Shown: piece after piece, positions 21,823 to 33,142 of the stretch | Position numbering within the stretch: position 1 is the stretch's first letter | Layout of the letters: each line of letters begins with the position of its first letter | Assembly: GCA_030052745.1 (NCBI GenBank) | Contig: JANBVO010000002.1 | Coordinates: 2,108,001 to 2,172,000 of the forward strand | DNA from: Pleurostoma richardsiae | Lineage: Eukaryota; Ascomycota; Sordariomycetes; Calosphaeriales; Pleurostomataceae | Reading direction: 5' to 3' | Length of the DNA stretch: 64,000 bases | Position numbers and translations under genes: made by a program | Notes under the pieces: generated by a model | The model's input: only the letters and a program-made list of their open reading frames with translations | Databases searched by the model: none | Told to the model about the DNA's origin: nothing

Positions 21823-23418
21823 ATGGGCAACTGGCTTAGTTCCGTGCTCACATCATTGACTTGGGGCCATTGGCGAGTGAAGATTTTTGGGAGGACCGTA
21901 TCGGAAACTCCTCCTGCCAGACACAGCTGTGATGGAGGCAGACCCCTGCCCAAATTATCAGAACCCCCTTTCGCTCTTTCCACGACGTGGACAGGCCACA
22001 GGATAACGCATGGCTCTTGCCGATGTTTCACGGATCCTGAACTCAAAACCAGCATCGCGAATATGGACCCTCTGTTAGCAGAGGCCTTCCATAACCTGAC
22101 TTGCAGCCACCTCTGCAGGCTTCCCGAGGAGTTGCTTCTCAGAATTATGGAGTCTTTGGATATCCTCAGTATACAGTGCCTCAGACGGTCCTGTAGGTTG
22201 TTTCTTCGCCTCTATGATTCGTCAGAATTCAGCAACAGCCACGATGCCTCCAGGGAAGAGATGTTATGGCTTATGCCCTGGCACAACCCGAAACCCAACT
22301 CTTGGATCCCAAGACAGCTCCAGCCTCTCCTTGACAGCGATATCGGCGAGTATTGTACAGATTGTCGTGCAATGCGAACGGCCCCAACCTGGGAGAGAAA
22401 GATTGCGCGTCTGACGAGGATGTACATCTACTGCTCTGGCTGTGGTACCAAGCATCCAGCTGGTCTCTTCTCTTCAGCTCAGCGGCGGGTATGGCCAACG
22501 AAAAGGGTGTGCATTGGGCGCGAGGGCTTTATGAGACTATGCAACCACCGTGTTGTCAAATGGATTGACATGGCTCGAATCGCTTCTGCATTGGACAGAT
22601 TCGGCTCTGGGTTGGATAACATTGCTGAGGTTTTACTGGCTTTGTGTGAAGATCCGAGCCACCTTCCACAACATCACGGTCCTAATCCTCGCCTGAACCT
22701 TCACCGGGGCATTTATCCGAAAGCCACAATTAGAGGTAATGCTCAGACGGCAATAGCACTCAGTATTGAGTGGATTGGCCACCTTCAGTTGACTGAGGCT
22801 GGTGAAGGGACAACTCCGGAAATAATGCGACAGGAGTTGGAATGCTTCCGACAAGGCACCGCCGAGTTCATTGCCCCTGAGTATCCGCCAGGACGTCTGG
22901 TGGAGATGAACTGCTTCGATCCGAACCGATGTTGTTGTTTGCACTATCCCGGGCTGGAAAAGGCCCCAACGGGCTGGCAGCTGTCCGCTCTAGGGGGAAC
23001 TGAACATGAGATATGTCGGCAAGACCCAAGCTTCAGACTTCGTGCCATTCGACCTCAAAAGGACGACGAAGACGGATATTCTCAGTGGCAAGAGCGATGC
23101 GGGGGCCACCGCGCTTGGATTGTTGCAGCAAGGAGACCCCGATGCTGGAGTAGCGAGATGTTCATCCACATTAACCCCTGCTTCGGCTCGAACAGGTGTC
23201 TGCTAGTGAGTTACAACCGCACTATTCACTTTATCTTTGACGAAATACACCCGAGGCGCATGAGGGCGTCTTGGTTACAAGCTATTGACCCCGACTCATA
23301 CGGCCTGACGGACGACGAGGAGAGTTATGGCGTCCTCTGGTGTCGGCAGCCGGGATGCAGGAACTACTACCGTTACGCCAAGAAACCTCTTGTCCCTGAA
23401 CATGACATACACAGATAA
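21823..23418 (+). CDS. F-box protein with cysteine-rich segment
   Basis: A probable substrate-recognition subunit of an SCF ubiquitin ligase, 531 aa, no intron. The F-box is near residues 98-130 (CRLPEELLLRIMESLDILSI, then CLRRSCRLFLRLY). A CxxC...CxxC pair follows (YCTDCRAMR and YCSGCGTKHP), as in a large expanded family of fungal F-box proteins, and a WP-type strand (QRRVWPTKRVCIGREG). The C-terminus has further Cys/His/Trp-rich blocks, including WCRQPGCRNYYRY. The start may instead be the Met at 22063, 34 residues before the F-box, since the first 80 residues look unlike the family. Targets are unknown. Confidence 0.8.
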   Translation: MGNWLSSVLTSLTWGHWRVKIFGRTVSETPPARHSCDGGRPLPKLSEPPFALSTTWTGHRITHGSCRCFTDPELKTSIANMDPLLAEAFHNLTCSHLCRLPEELLLRIMESLDILSIQCLRRSCRLFLRLYDSSEFSNSHDASREEMLWLMPWHNPKPNSWIPRQLQPLLDSDIGEYCTDCRAMRTAPTWERKIARLTRMYIYCSGCGTKHPAGLFSSAQRRVWPTKRVCIGREGFMRLCNHRVVKWIDMARIASALDRFGSGLDNIAEVLLALCEDPSHLPQHHGPNPRLNLHRGIYPKATIRGNAQTAIALSIEWIGHLQLTEAGEGTTPEIMRQELECFRQGTAEFIAPEYPPGRLVEMNCFDPNRCCCLHYPGLEKAPTGWQLSALGGTEHEICRQDPSFRLRAIRPQKDDEDGYSQWQERCGGHRAWIVAARRPRCWSSEMFIHINPCFGSNRCLLVSYNRTIHFIFDEIHPRRMRASWLQAIDPDSYGLTDDEESYGVLWCRQPGCRNYYRYAKKPLVPEHDIHR

Positions 23419-23638
23419 CGTTGAGGATAACGCAGTTATGTTTTCATTGTCTCCTCACTTGCGTAACTCGTGTCACTGGATGGGCAACTTCACCTCTGAC
23501 TTCAAGGATCGTTCTAGATGGTAGCGAAAGTCATATCCCGCAATACATGCATTCGTAGAAGTTGCTTGACAACAGCTCAGCGGAGCTTACCTTTCTCTTT
23601 GCACGTTAATGAATGGGATTATAGTAGTTGAATCTCCC

Positions 23639-25260
23639 TTACGAATCAAACTTCCGTTTCAATGCCCTTAGCCTCTCCAACCTCCATTTCTCATAGCCAT
23701 AGAGTGCCTCAGGATTCTCATCACCCCTCGCGTAGTTCACATAAGCGTGCAGCGGACCTCCGCTCCCCTCAACAAGCATCTGCCTAACGCCCTCCCCGAT
23801 GTAAATAGCTTCGTCCTCTGAGTCCCCCGAGCCCGGACTATAGAGCATGAGAGGCGCTACAAGTAGGTTGTTGAATCTATCCGGATAGGCGGTGCCATGT
23901 GCTGGAACCGCGTGCACGGCCGCAGTCGAGTAGCCCTCGAGCAACACAAAGAAGTTGCTAAGCCATGGAGGAAACGCGGCGTACAGATCGAAGGCGGCGC
24001 GCAGGGCCGTCGTGTTGTAAGCCTTGGTGGATACCGGGAAGAGCATCGTGCTAGCGCCATTGCCGCAGTTGGGCGTGTCGTATGCCGCTCCAGCCAGAAG
24101 ATTGAGGCCGGTGGTCTCGACCACACCAGTTGTGAGGTTGAGCGGCTTTAGCATGTGTAGGAGAGAAGTGTACTCGGGAGGGATGGCCAGGCCTTGCCAG
24201 ATTATCCAGAAGACGATGACCGGCTTTCTCTTCTTGTCAGTTGAAATCTACATGACTTGAAATCATGTTCGTGAATACTCACGTCGACGGCATCGAATTC
24301 AAGTCTCCTCTCGAAGTGGGCGTAGTGCGTCAGCTCAACAGGGGGGATATAATAGCTATTTGGCAGCATTCCGTTTGCAACTTCAAAGAGCGCTTCCAAT
24401 GTGTCCTGGCTGAAGACATACTGTTCGAAGGCCCACCTGTCCTCTTCTGCTTTGCGGTCAAAGACGCAATACTCCACAGAAGTAATCACGCCAAAATTGT
24501 GGCCGGCACCTCAGATACCCCAGAAGAGATCCGCGTGCTCCGTCTTCGAGGCTGTGATAATCTCGCCATTCGCAAGCATCAGCCGCGCTGATATAAGGTT
24601 GTCGGTGACCAGGCCGAAACGTCCCTGAAGCTACCCATGGCCGCCTCCCAGTATGGGTGACATGAATCCTACGCAGTCGCATGCGGTGCTAGCTGTTCAA
24701 TTTAGTACCGCGGGTGTCTCAACATTGATTGAAGGTGGGTCAGGACATACAAACTTGCTTCCCAAGGTTCCAGAGTGATCTAGTCACTTCACCAAACTCC
24801 GCCCCAGCCTCGATGATGGCCTTTCTACCATCACCAATAACTGTGATATCAGCCATTCCCCTTGTTCAAATACAGATGGCATGATGTGGTTCCGCTAGGT
24901 GCGTGTTGGTACCATGACCACCTCCCTTGGCGAGGAAGGGGATACTGTTCGCATTTGCGAACTTGATCTATAAATATTCATCAGGTGGGAATCCCTACGT
25001 CTCCTATGTCATTCTATAGGGACTAACAGTCTGCTGCACATCTCCTTCAGTTACGACCCAGACGACGGCGGTTATATTTGGCTGGTCTAAAGCACTCCAT
25101 CGCGTCGTGCCATTAGTGAAGCCCCCTGACCCGGGCAAGTAAATGTGAGCATTTGGCGATAACAGCGGTCCTAGTACTTCAGATATGTTCTGCTTCTTGC
25201 CGTCAGGAACCACTGGATAGCCAGAGCGCAGAATAGCAAATCGAACCAGAAGAGGAGGGC
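23639..25260 (-). pseudogene. Berberine-bridge-type FAD oxidase, decayed
   Basis: A relic of a secreted-type FAD-linked oxidase (FAD_binding_4 plus BBE). Order on the minus strand: IYLPGSGGFTNGTTRWSALD near the N-terminus, then IKFANANSIPFLAKGGGHG, GRKAIIEAGAEFGEVTRSLW, CDCVGFMSPILGGGHG, GAGHNFGVITSVEYCVF, and at the end the BBE signature YVNYARGDENPEALYGYEKW. Several introns are still recognisable (near 25000, 24750 and 24230). At least three in-frame stop codons interrupt conserved blocks in the middle, two of them explicable as C-to-T or G-to-A changes, so I call it a pseudogene. The C-terminal exon is intact. The 5' end is not resolved. Confidence 0.72.
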
Positions 25261-26342
25261 CACTATAACGCGAAACGGCATCAGTGCAAACGTCACTTCG
25301 AGGTCAAGGGCCTATCTATGCCTTTTCATTTAAAAACATCCGTACAGTGAAGCAAAGGGCGCATGCAAGCCGGGGCAATAGACTGTTCTTCAGCTAGTCA
25401 ACTCAGCGTAAGCCACAGGACACCAATGCAAGCTTCCGTTGCGAAGAGTTCGAATGAGGAAAAGACGTGCTTGGCCGCATGACGCGCAACAGACCCCAGC
25501 CGATCTTCCAACCGAGCGACTCAGATTTGGCCACGAGGGCGCGGGTCCGTTGCAGAACTGTGACGCTGTGATACCATGCTTGTATGAAAGATTCCGAAGT
25601 GATCCTGAGAAAGTATGGTGCGTTTTTGATACTACTGCCGTTGGTAGAAGAGTCGCAAGAATATCTCACCCACTCGCTCTCTTCAGTAACAGACGATAGT
25701 TGGGTCTTAAGGGGCTAGAGCTGATTCTCAGCAACTGAACAGTGAGATATGGTGCTGAACTCCGCCTTCCTCTTTTCTTCGACTTCATCAAGGCCTTCCA
25801 AGGAACTGTCCTCATTTGTTCAGCAGTGAATTGAATCCCATCCAGTGTATTTTGATATCCTTATACGATACCATACACCGCTGTCTGTATGGTGACACGC
25901 TGTACTATACTGACGCTTAGTATTACAGTTCGTAGCTTCTTCACACCATCATCCAGAATATGACGCGAATGATTCTGTCCAGTTTCGTCAGAATCATGTC
26001 CAGTAACTATTAGCTCTTAACATCGTTGTAGTAGCCTCGATAGATCTAGTCGAGAAGTTTTGTATCCGTCAGCTTATACACAGAGTGGTTCACAGTGCCT
26101 TTAGTCTCGAGCATGTCAGCAATAACAAGTCGAAGCCCAGGTGAGAGATGGCGTTTCCTGGTCAAATGTCGGGAAACGGAGTAGAACTTTGACGGTACTT
26201 TGGGAAAAGCTGGATTGGCAATTGCCAACCTGGAATTTGCTCATTTCTATATCGGTATTGCTCACAGGAATCTCCTGGGATGCGTAAGATAGTAATATAT
26301 TCCATAGGTGAGAATATGAAGGAGCTGGCTTTAGATGCCTAC
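25261..26342. other. Gene-free decayed region
   Basis: About 1.1 kb between two pseudogenes. The part around 25840-26040 is visibly AT-richer than its surroundings, with many TpA steps. Open frames are short and I recognise none of them. Confidence 0.45.
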
Positions 26343-27410
26343 TTAGTTGACAAGTACGTATCGATACCTTGCCTTTCCGTTGCCCATGTCGACAATGGTC
26401 TGGTTCGCCTCAGTCATCGGTCTAGTCTCCACCCAGGCCTTTATCCCGGTCTTGCTTGCAAGATCTGATATCTCCCTGGCTTGCTTCCTCGATCCAATCA
26501 GACTGCCGCCTATTTTGAGATTCTTTCTCAGCAGCGAGAAGGCACCAAACGCAGGAATAGGTCTTCCGGCGCGCCAACCCGAATCAAGGTACCATCAACA
26601 TCGAGTAAGGAGAGGTATTTCTCCGAGTCGAAGCCGCCTCCAGAAATTGTCGAGATGATGTGGTCGAGAGAGTCGGTGTACTTTGTAGGCCAGTCCGATT
26701 CCTCGGCGGTAGCGATATATTCATTGGCACCCATCTCGAGAGCGTCTGCCCGTTTACTAAAAAAACGCGAGATGGCGACGATGTAATCGCATTTGAGTGC
26801 TTTGGCAAACAACACAGCGAAATGACCTAGGCCCCCAAGCCCAACAATGCCAACACGCTTACCGGGTCCGGCGCCGTTCGAGACGAGAGGGGAATACACC
26901 GTTAGGCCACCGCAAAGCATTGGAGCTGCTATTGAAGAAGGGATGTTATTGGGGATATGAAAAGCAAACGAGCTCGGGCCGCGCCAGTATTGGGCAAAAC
27001 CACCATATACCTTGTGTCCATCGGGGAATCTAGCATCATAGGTGGTGACAAATTTCATTCTTGCAGTGTTGCTCCTGTCCGTTGGAGCAGGTAGAGCAAT
27101 CTGGTCTGAGACAGCTCTTGCACTGAGCGCCGATGCCGACGCGATCACCGACATTGTAACCATCGGCAGACTTCCCGACACGAACGATGTGCCCGACGAT
27201 CTCATGGCCGACGACGATGGGATAATCGGCTGGTCTCCATCCGGAATGAAGGTGAGAGAGGTCGCTGGCACAAACACCGCAGTGGCTGATGGCAATCTCA
27301 ATGTCCGAGTCTTCGAACGGTTTGGGTTCGTACGGTTCCCATTTCATATTTCCAGATACCGATGCCTTATCGTGCGCGACCCACCCTTTGAAGACACACG
27401 GCTGGGACAT
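26343..27410 (-). pseudogene. Zinc alcohol dehydrogenase (cinnamyl-alcohol/ADH6-like), frameshifted
   Basis: A medium-chain zinc dehydrogenase of the CAD/ADH6-7 group, intronless. Family features in order: MSQPCVFKGWVAHDKAS, catalytic-zinc HCGVCASDL, PIVVGHEIVGHIVRVG, the structural-zinc cysteine loop (CKSC...C..C...C), GGLTVYSPL, Rossmann GIVGLGGLGHFAVLFAKA, and the C-terminal IVDMGNGKARYRYVLVN. The frame changes twice, near 27055 (just after the structural-zinc loop) and near 26570 (after RVGAPED). Neither place offers splice sites. The family is certain. The gene is probably inactive unless the shifts are sequencing errors, which homopolymer-poor context makes less likely. Confidence 0.75.
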
Positions 27411-28260
27411 GGTGAGGATGAAGCGGAAAATGTGATTTTACGGGGTGATTTCGCTGGGAAAAGGGGCCAAATTGATACCGAGGATGGAACACCCTGGATG
27501 GTGTCTTCGCGTGACAAGGCTCTAGGGGCTGTGCTGTTAAGAAGGCGACAGCTTATGGGAATGACTCTGGATGTCGAGCAGGCTCATAGGACCCGGCAGC
27601 AGTCAGAAAAGCTGGAGAGAAGAGCCGGACGTCCTACCAGACCAAAAAGCAGGGTAACATCACACCTGGTGTTATGGGTGTCCACCTATTTTGCGCTACT
27701 GCACCCTACTGACGCGCCGAAGGACGCCAACTCACCTTTGGTACATTGCTAGTTGGAGTTAGGCCCGGCACTTGTATCCGTAGATCTCGGCGGTCACTTA
27801 TGCCATATTACCTCCGAGACACCGTTCCACGTCGTGACGTCGAAACGTGTCGGCCAAACGAACCACGCGGAGGAGCCGGAGGTAAGAGTCCTCTGGGTGG
27901 GCCGGTCGCAGTGAAAGAAGTCAGTCGACTGACTCCTGTCTTCGTAAAATCCGAGCCCTTGGGGTCTCACGTTTACAGGATAACGAGGATCATGTCGCGT
28001 CCATACCTGTAGGCAAGCTACGTCGGTTCAGTTCGACCTGTACTTCCCCTTGTCATCCCAGCCTGGAGAATATCTATTAATACGACAATTCAGCATTCAC
28101 TGTCACCCACCTTGTCTGGGCCGCAACTCCTTTCCTCTTGTCGAAGAAGCTCAAAATCTCTTGCCTAGACTCCCAGGTCCCTCTGTGACCTCTCCACCCT
28201 ATTCCTGAAACCTGATCAAGCTGACTCCGCTCTTACCAGGCGGCCGAAGTTCTATCCACA
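27411..28260. promoter_or_regulatory. Divergent intergenic region
   Basis: About 850 bp between the ADH relic and the next oxidoreductase. A CT-rich pyrimidine stretch at 28090-28260 just before the ATG is typical of a fungal core promoter and 5' UTR. No other gene seen. Confidence 0.45.
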
Positions 28261-29334
28261 ATGTCCTCAATTTCCCTTCCTCCAACCATGAAAGCCCTCA
28301 TCCTGCCGGAGGCCGGTAAAGCATTGGAACTCCAGACTGTTCCAACTCCAGTCCCCGTACACGGCAGTGTTGTGATCAAAGTCATTGCCAGTGGCCTCAA
28401 CTCATCGATGGCGTTCCAATATTCCAGAAATGGGACTTTCAGCTTCCCAAAGGACACTGTACCGGGAGGTCGAGCCATTGGCCGTGTAGCCAGTCTAGGC
28501 CCAGACACCACGTCTCTCGAGGTTGGCCAGCTAGTTTTAGTCGAGCCCTTTATCCGCGCGCGCGACAATCCTGACGACCTTCAAATCTTGTTCGGCCTCT
28601 ACGATGGCGGCTCACCTACAGGCCGCAAGTTCACCACCGACAACTGGTCTAAGGCTTCTTCCGCCGAGTATTGTATGTCACCATTAGAGAACACCTACTC
28701 GCTTGACGAGAAGCGCCTCTGTGGCAGTCCTACGACCGGTGGTCTTGGTTACGATCCATGCGACTTACTTCAACTTACGTGGCAGTTAGTTGCCTATGGC
28801 GGTTTCCGTGAGATCGGCCTTCAAGTTGGTGAGACTATGGTTGTTGCGCCTGCAACCGGTTCTTATACTGGTGCTGCTGTGCAGGTGGCCGTTTCGATGG
28901 GTGCCAACGTCATTGCCATGAGCCGGAATATGACAGAGTTGAATCGCCTACTCGCTACGCAACCGGCAGGCAGGGTGAAGATAGTGCAGAACACGGGCAA
29001 TGTGGACGCCGACACCCAAGCTCTCCAGAAGCATGGCCCCATCGACGCCTTCACGGATATCACACCCTGGAATGCAGGCGACTCGACCCACATACGCAGC
29101 TGCTTCATGGCTGTGAAACCGTATGGTCGGGTCTCTTTGATGGGCGTTGACGAGAAGGACATCGCTGTACCTTACCATGTGACCATGTTCAGGAATCTTT
29201 TGATCCGAGGGCAATACATGTACGAAAGAGATCACGTCCGTGGATGCATCAAGCTGCAAGTGACATCGCTTTCCCCATGTGCTTGTGTGCATCATATAAT
29301 CTCTACGAGCTACCGCGAGCAGCTCGCACCTTGA
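28261..29334 (+). CDS. MDR-family alcohol dehydrogenase-like oxidoreductase, short C-terminus
   Basis: An NAD(P)-dependent medium-chain dehydrogenase without visible zinc ligands, 357 aa, no intron. The GroES-like domain starts MKALILPEAGKALELQTV; the NAD domain carries VVAPATGSYTGAAVQVAVSM and AFTDITPWNAG. The family-typical C-terminal segment RGQYMYERDHVRGCIKL is present, but then the protein changes to 24 unrelated residues and stops. Relatives continue for roughly 30-50 residues after this point. The next gene starts 12 bp later. A small deletion removing the end of this gene and the spacer would explain both facts. It may be non-functional. Confidence 0.75.
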   Translation: MSSISLPPTMKALILPEAGKALELQTVPTPVPVHGSVVIKVIASGLNSSMAFQYSRNGTFSFPKDTVPGGRAIGRVASLGPDTTSLEVGQLVLVEPFIRARDNPDDLQILFGLYDGGSPTGRKFTTDNWSKASSAEYCMSPLENTYSLDEKRLCGSPTTGGLGYDPCDLLQLTWQLVAYGGFREIGLQVGETMVVAPATGSYTGAAVQVAVSMGANVIAMSRNMTELNRLLATQPAGRVKIVQNTGNVDADTQALQKHGPIDAFTDITPWNAGDSTHIRSCFMAVKPYGRVSLMGVDEKDIAVPYHVTMFRNLLIRGQYMYERDHVRGCIKLQVTSLSPCACVHHIISTSYREQLAP

Positions 29335-29346
29335 TTTTGCAATACA

Positions 29347-30611
29347 ATGGCCGGAAACGAAGCTGCTTGGATCGATACGCCCTCACAGCATCTCCTAGCC
29401 GTTAGGGATGCTCCTCAGCCCACTGCAAGACCGGGAGAAGTTGTCATCAAGAATGCTGCCGTTGCAATTGTCAGTCGCCGTCTTCGATGTCGCTGTGAAG
29501 CTCGCTCCAATTAACCGTCACACTAGAACCCCGTCGACTGGAAGATCCAGTATGTCTACGTCTCTCGATCGGTGCCATGTCAATACCTCCATCAATCTAA
29601 TCCCACGCAGAATTTACGGCAGTTATCTGTCACAATATCCCTTTATACTAGGCGAGGATGCTGCCGGTGTTGTGGAAGAGGTCGGCACTGATGTTGTACG
29701 GTTCAAAAAGGGTGACAGAGTGATCGCGTGAGTCCGCATTAAATGAATCACCTCCGGGGCCAATTGCTCACTCCTTTGTGTCAAAACCAGGCACTGCCAT
29801 AGCTTGATGACGAGAAACCCGGCGAATTCCGCTTTCCAAACCTACACAGTCTCTACTGAGTCCTTGATAGCCCCTATCCCTAGTTCAATGAGCTTCGAAG
29901 ACGCTGTTGTCCTCCCCCTCGCCATCTCGACTGTGTGCGCTGGCCTATATCCTAAAGATCTGTTTGATCTTCCCTTGCCATCAGTCAGCAAGTCTGAGAA
30001 GAACGGCAAGACGGTCTTGATCTTGGGCGGCGCGTCTTCTGTTGGCGCTACCGCCACCCAGCTGGCGGTTGCCTCGGGCGCCACTGTCATCACCACGGCA
30101 TCCCCGACCAACCACGCGTTTGTCAAGTCGCTTGGTGCCGACATCGTCTTCGACTACCGTTCCCCTACCGTGGCCGAGGACATGTCCGGTGCTCTCAGCA
30201 AGACTGACTTCGTCGGCGTATACGATGCTATCGGTGAGGAACCCAGCTTTAATTGTGTTGCTGCTAGTCTTGATCGCCTCCATAGGAAGGTTCCTGTTGC
30301 CAGCGTCCTTCCAAGCAGAAAGAGGACCAATCTATTCAACCGTGTTTACGGTGAGCTTTGACACTGCTCCAAAGTATATTGACGGTTTGCTGATCAATTC
30401 CCCAGTCGTCGCCTTCGCCATCGTCCAAGAGCCTAACAAGTACATTGGCGAGTGGGTCTGGAGCAAGTTCATTCCCGAAGCCCTGGCTAGTGGATCACTT
30501 CAGACAAAACCCGATCCCATCGTGGCCGGTCACGGCCTGAAGGACATACAGAAGACTCTTGACGTGCAGCACAAGGGGGTCTCGGCCAAGAAGATCGTTG
30601 TCACGCTTTGA
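29347..30611 (+). CDS. Zinc-binding-type MDR oxidoreductase (CipB / trans-enoyl-reductase-like)
   Basis: An MDR reductase of the large fungal family that includes CipB and stand-alone enoyl reductases. Five exons give 342 aa: 29347-29469, 29527-29549 (only 23 nt), 29611-29727, 29791-30350 and 30406-30611. The joins restore NAAVAI-NPVDWKIQ, SQYPFILGEDAAG, GDRVIA-GHCHS and the final VVAFAIVQEP. Other signs are the cofactor motif LILGGASSVGATATQLA, the FVKSLGADIVFDY segment and the C-terminal signature GVSAKKIVVTL. It uses NADPH as a rule; substrate unknown. It lies 12 bp behind another MDR gene on the same strand, too close for a normal promoter. Confidence 0.88.
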
Positions 30612-31004
30612 CACCGCGCAGGTTTTGTTCAACTTGAAAAGATTGATCTTATCTAGTGACCTCAAGGCTTTTTATGCAGGCTGTTTGTGATTGTGGCATC
30701 CCCTGGATCGTGTGCCTCTCGGCCTATGACTTCGTACTGTGCCGGTGATGCCTTCTTCCGAAAATAAGATGTAATTAGACGTAAACTTCCCAACCTGAAC
30801 GGGTGCTGTCCCCAACACAACACAACGCCGAAAGGCAGCACAAAACAAAGACATGGGCTCTGTGACCCTGAGGTCAGTCTAATAAGAACTATTGCATCCA
30901 GATAACAAGTTCATTTCCAGCAGCACTCGTAATCGGGTTGAACCTGTTCTGCAAAGCATCCGATACAGAGAAACATTGCCATCCGGTGCCAGAAGCCGTA
31001 GCTA
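30612..31004. other. Intergenic, convergent 3' ends
   Basis: About 390 bp between two convergent genes; nothing recognisable beyond likely 3' UTRs. Confidence 0.5.
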
Positions 31005-32678
31005 CTACGGGGAGGACATCCACTCCTTGGCTCTAGCAAGTTCCTCCTCTGATGGCATGTTAACAATCATAAGATACAAGACGTCCTTCAGTATTGTTCG
31101 TCAGCATCGATCTTGTGGCTTCGGAGACGGACGCAAGCGATGCTTTGCGGGACTAACCTTGTTGAGCAGTTTCCATGAACTCTCTAGCAGAGACAATGGC
31201 CCTATCCCAGTTGAAGCACTCCCGGTCTTCCCGGGAGGTTGATCTAGGGTTCCCCTCGTCCCATTTCCAGGAGATTCCAGGCTGGCACCGAGATGGGGCT
31301 GTTGTTCTCTTCCATCTCTCATTATATCTGCAGTGACCTCACCAGCTAACACTGGAGACCCGGGTCTAGCATCATCCTTATCCTCACTCGAGCCACCAAT
31401 GAGAGGTACCGATGGAATCCAGGACAAGATGCCCCCATTCCTGTCACTTGATTCCATACCCGACGGGCCCTGCTCAGCAACACCGTCGAGGGTGATATGA
31501 CCTCCTGTAAGCAACGCAACGATGCCACCACTGCTAGCCGGATGATTTGGATCTGCATACCGTGAAAGGAACTGGGGTTTTGGTAACGCATTCGCCAGTC
31601 TGCTATCTGGATTCTCACCAGCCCATCGGGCTACGGCTCGTTTGTCGATGTACTCGTCGATGAACTTGCTTCCCCGCTGCAGCAGAGAACCCTTCATCCT
31701 GGCATTTTGCCCTGCCGTGGCTGTCGTCGTGTCGTCTCTGTCGAGATAGACAAGCTGTGCCATTTCGGGCCAATCAAAGCTCGTCGACGCGGCTGAGGAT
31801 CGAAGTCTTCTTCGAATCTTCGACAACATCCCGCGATCCTCGTCTGTCGTCGTCGCAAGCACCTGGCCGCGTATGTCAATGTCCGCCGTGATTTCGTCCG
31901 GGTTCTCAGGCCGCCAGGTCATAATCAAACATATCAGTCCCTTGGGACGGAAAAGCTGGGCATTCATATCATCGAGGAATCTGTTAATCTTGCTGCGGCT
32001 GTGGATCTCCTGGGTCGCTTCGATCGCCATGCTGATGGCCAACGAGATAAGTATCGTGTAAGGCGCTGCAAGACCCATGCCCGCGAGACTGACAAGGTTG
32101 ATAGCATGAGCCCAGGCGGACGGTTCGGCGACTTCGTTCAACTTGTCCACGAAGTCGATGAATGCCTGCTGATCTATGCCCACGTCTTGGAGGACTGGTG
32201 CATATGCCCTAGCGAATCCTCGAGCCCTTGTTTTTGGGCGTCGTTGAGGAATGATGACAGGGTACTGCAGACGAGGTTGGGAGGTGCTGGGGAGTTGACT
32301 TTGCCCGCCGTCCTCGTCAAAGGCAGGGTAGAGATTCGTTCCATCACGCTCCGGAGTCCGGTCCGCCGAACTCAAATCACTCAGCCGCCCTGTGGACTCG
32401 CCAATATACGTGTGGTGAGGTGTGGTAGGCTGAGGAATAGTGCCTCTTTTCGCTCGATGCTTAGCTTTCCACTTATCTTGATGGTGATGAAAGCTTTCTG
32501 CTGCCAGGCCGATCCCCCAGCCACGCCTTGGACCAGTCCACCGACGACGCCGACCTCTGGACGTCTTCTTTGTGTGAGCTGCTTCGCGTCCGGGCATCCA
32601 CCACGTTGGGACAGGTCTGATCTGGACGACATTCCTCGGTCGATTAGTAGTATAGAGTCTTGGGACAGTGAAGGACAA
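31005..32678 (-). CDS. Conserved fungal protein of unknown function (RGFxRAYAPVL family)
   Basis: A member of a protein family widespread in Pezizomycotina without known function. Exons are 32678-31158 and 31085-31005; the 72-nt intron (GTTAGT...TGAAG) joins LLNK to DVLYLMIVNMPSEEE, which is the family's conserved C-terminus. The core block is YPVIIPQRRP, RGFARAYAPVLQDVGIDQQA, FIDFVDKLN and a hydrophobic pair of helices around NLVSLAGMGLAAPYTILISL that may associate with membrane. The first 100 residues are basic and low in conservation, so the true start may lie downstream of 32678 or there may be an unseen 5' intron. The middle and C-terminal linker is Gly/Ser/Pro-rich and probably disordered. 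About 533 aa as drawn. Confidence 0.75.
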
Positions 32679-33142
32679 TCGCGGCTAAGATACGATAATC
32701 TTGAGCTGAAAAAGGAAAGCAAGTGTACGCGTCTTCCGGTGCTCTTTTTACCAAATTTAATACCGGAAAACCTCCCGTTACATACCCAAGCAGGGTCGCC
32801 TGACTCAGTTCTATGCAGGCTCGGATTTCGGTGCTCGGGGCTTGACACCTCCAGCCTACTAACCAGGATTACATTTACGGCGTAGGCCGCCATGTCAACA
32901 CCGAGTCTCGGTTGTGCGACTACGCAATCCGAGGCAGTGTACGGGAGGCAGAAGGGCGACACTGGATAAAATACAAGAGGGAACTTTGGAATGTGCATCA
33001 ACGTTCAGAGTCAGAAACCTTCTCTTTTCCTTTTTCACCTCATCTCACCCTGTTGACTAGTGACCAGCAGGATGAAATCAACAATTCACTAAAGTTGCTC
33101 AGTTCTTCACTATATTGTAACATTCCACGATGTCTGGACATT
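32679..33142. other. Intergenic between two minus-strand genes
   Basis: About 460 bp. It must hold the promoter of the 31005-32678 gene and the 3' UTR of the next. No gene supported. Confidence 0.5.

Noticed and set aside
27042-27752. 236-codon plus-strand frame opposite the ADH relic
   Set aside because: The minus strand shows clear ADH motifs; the plus frame is a shadow.
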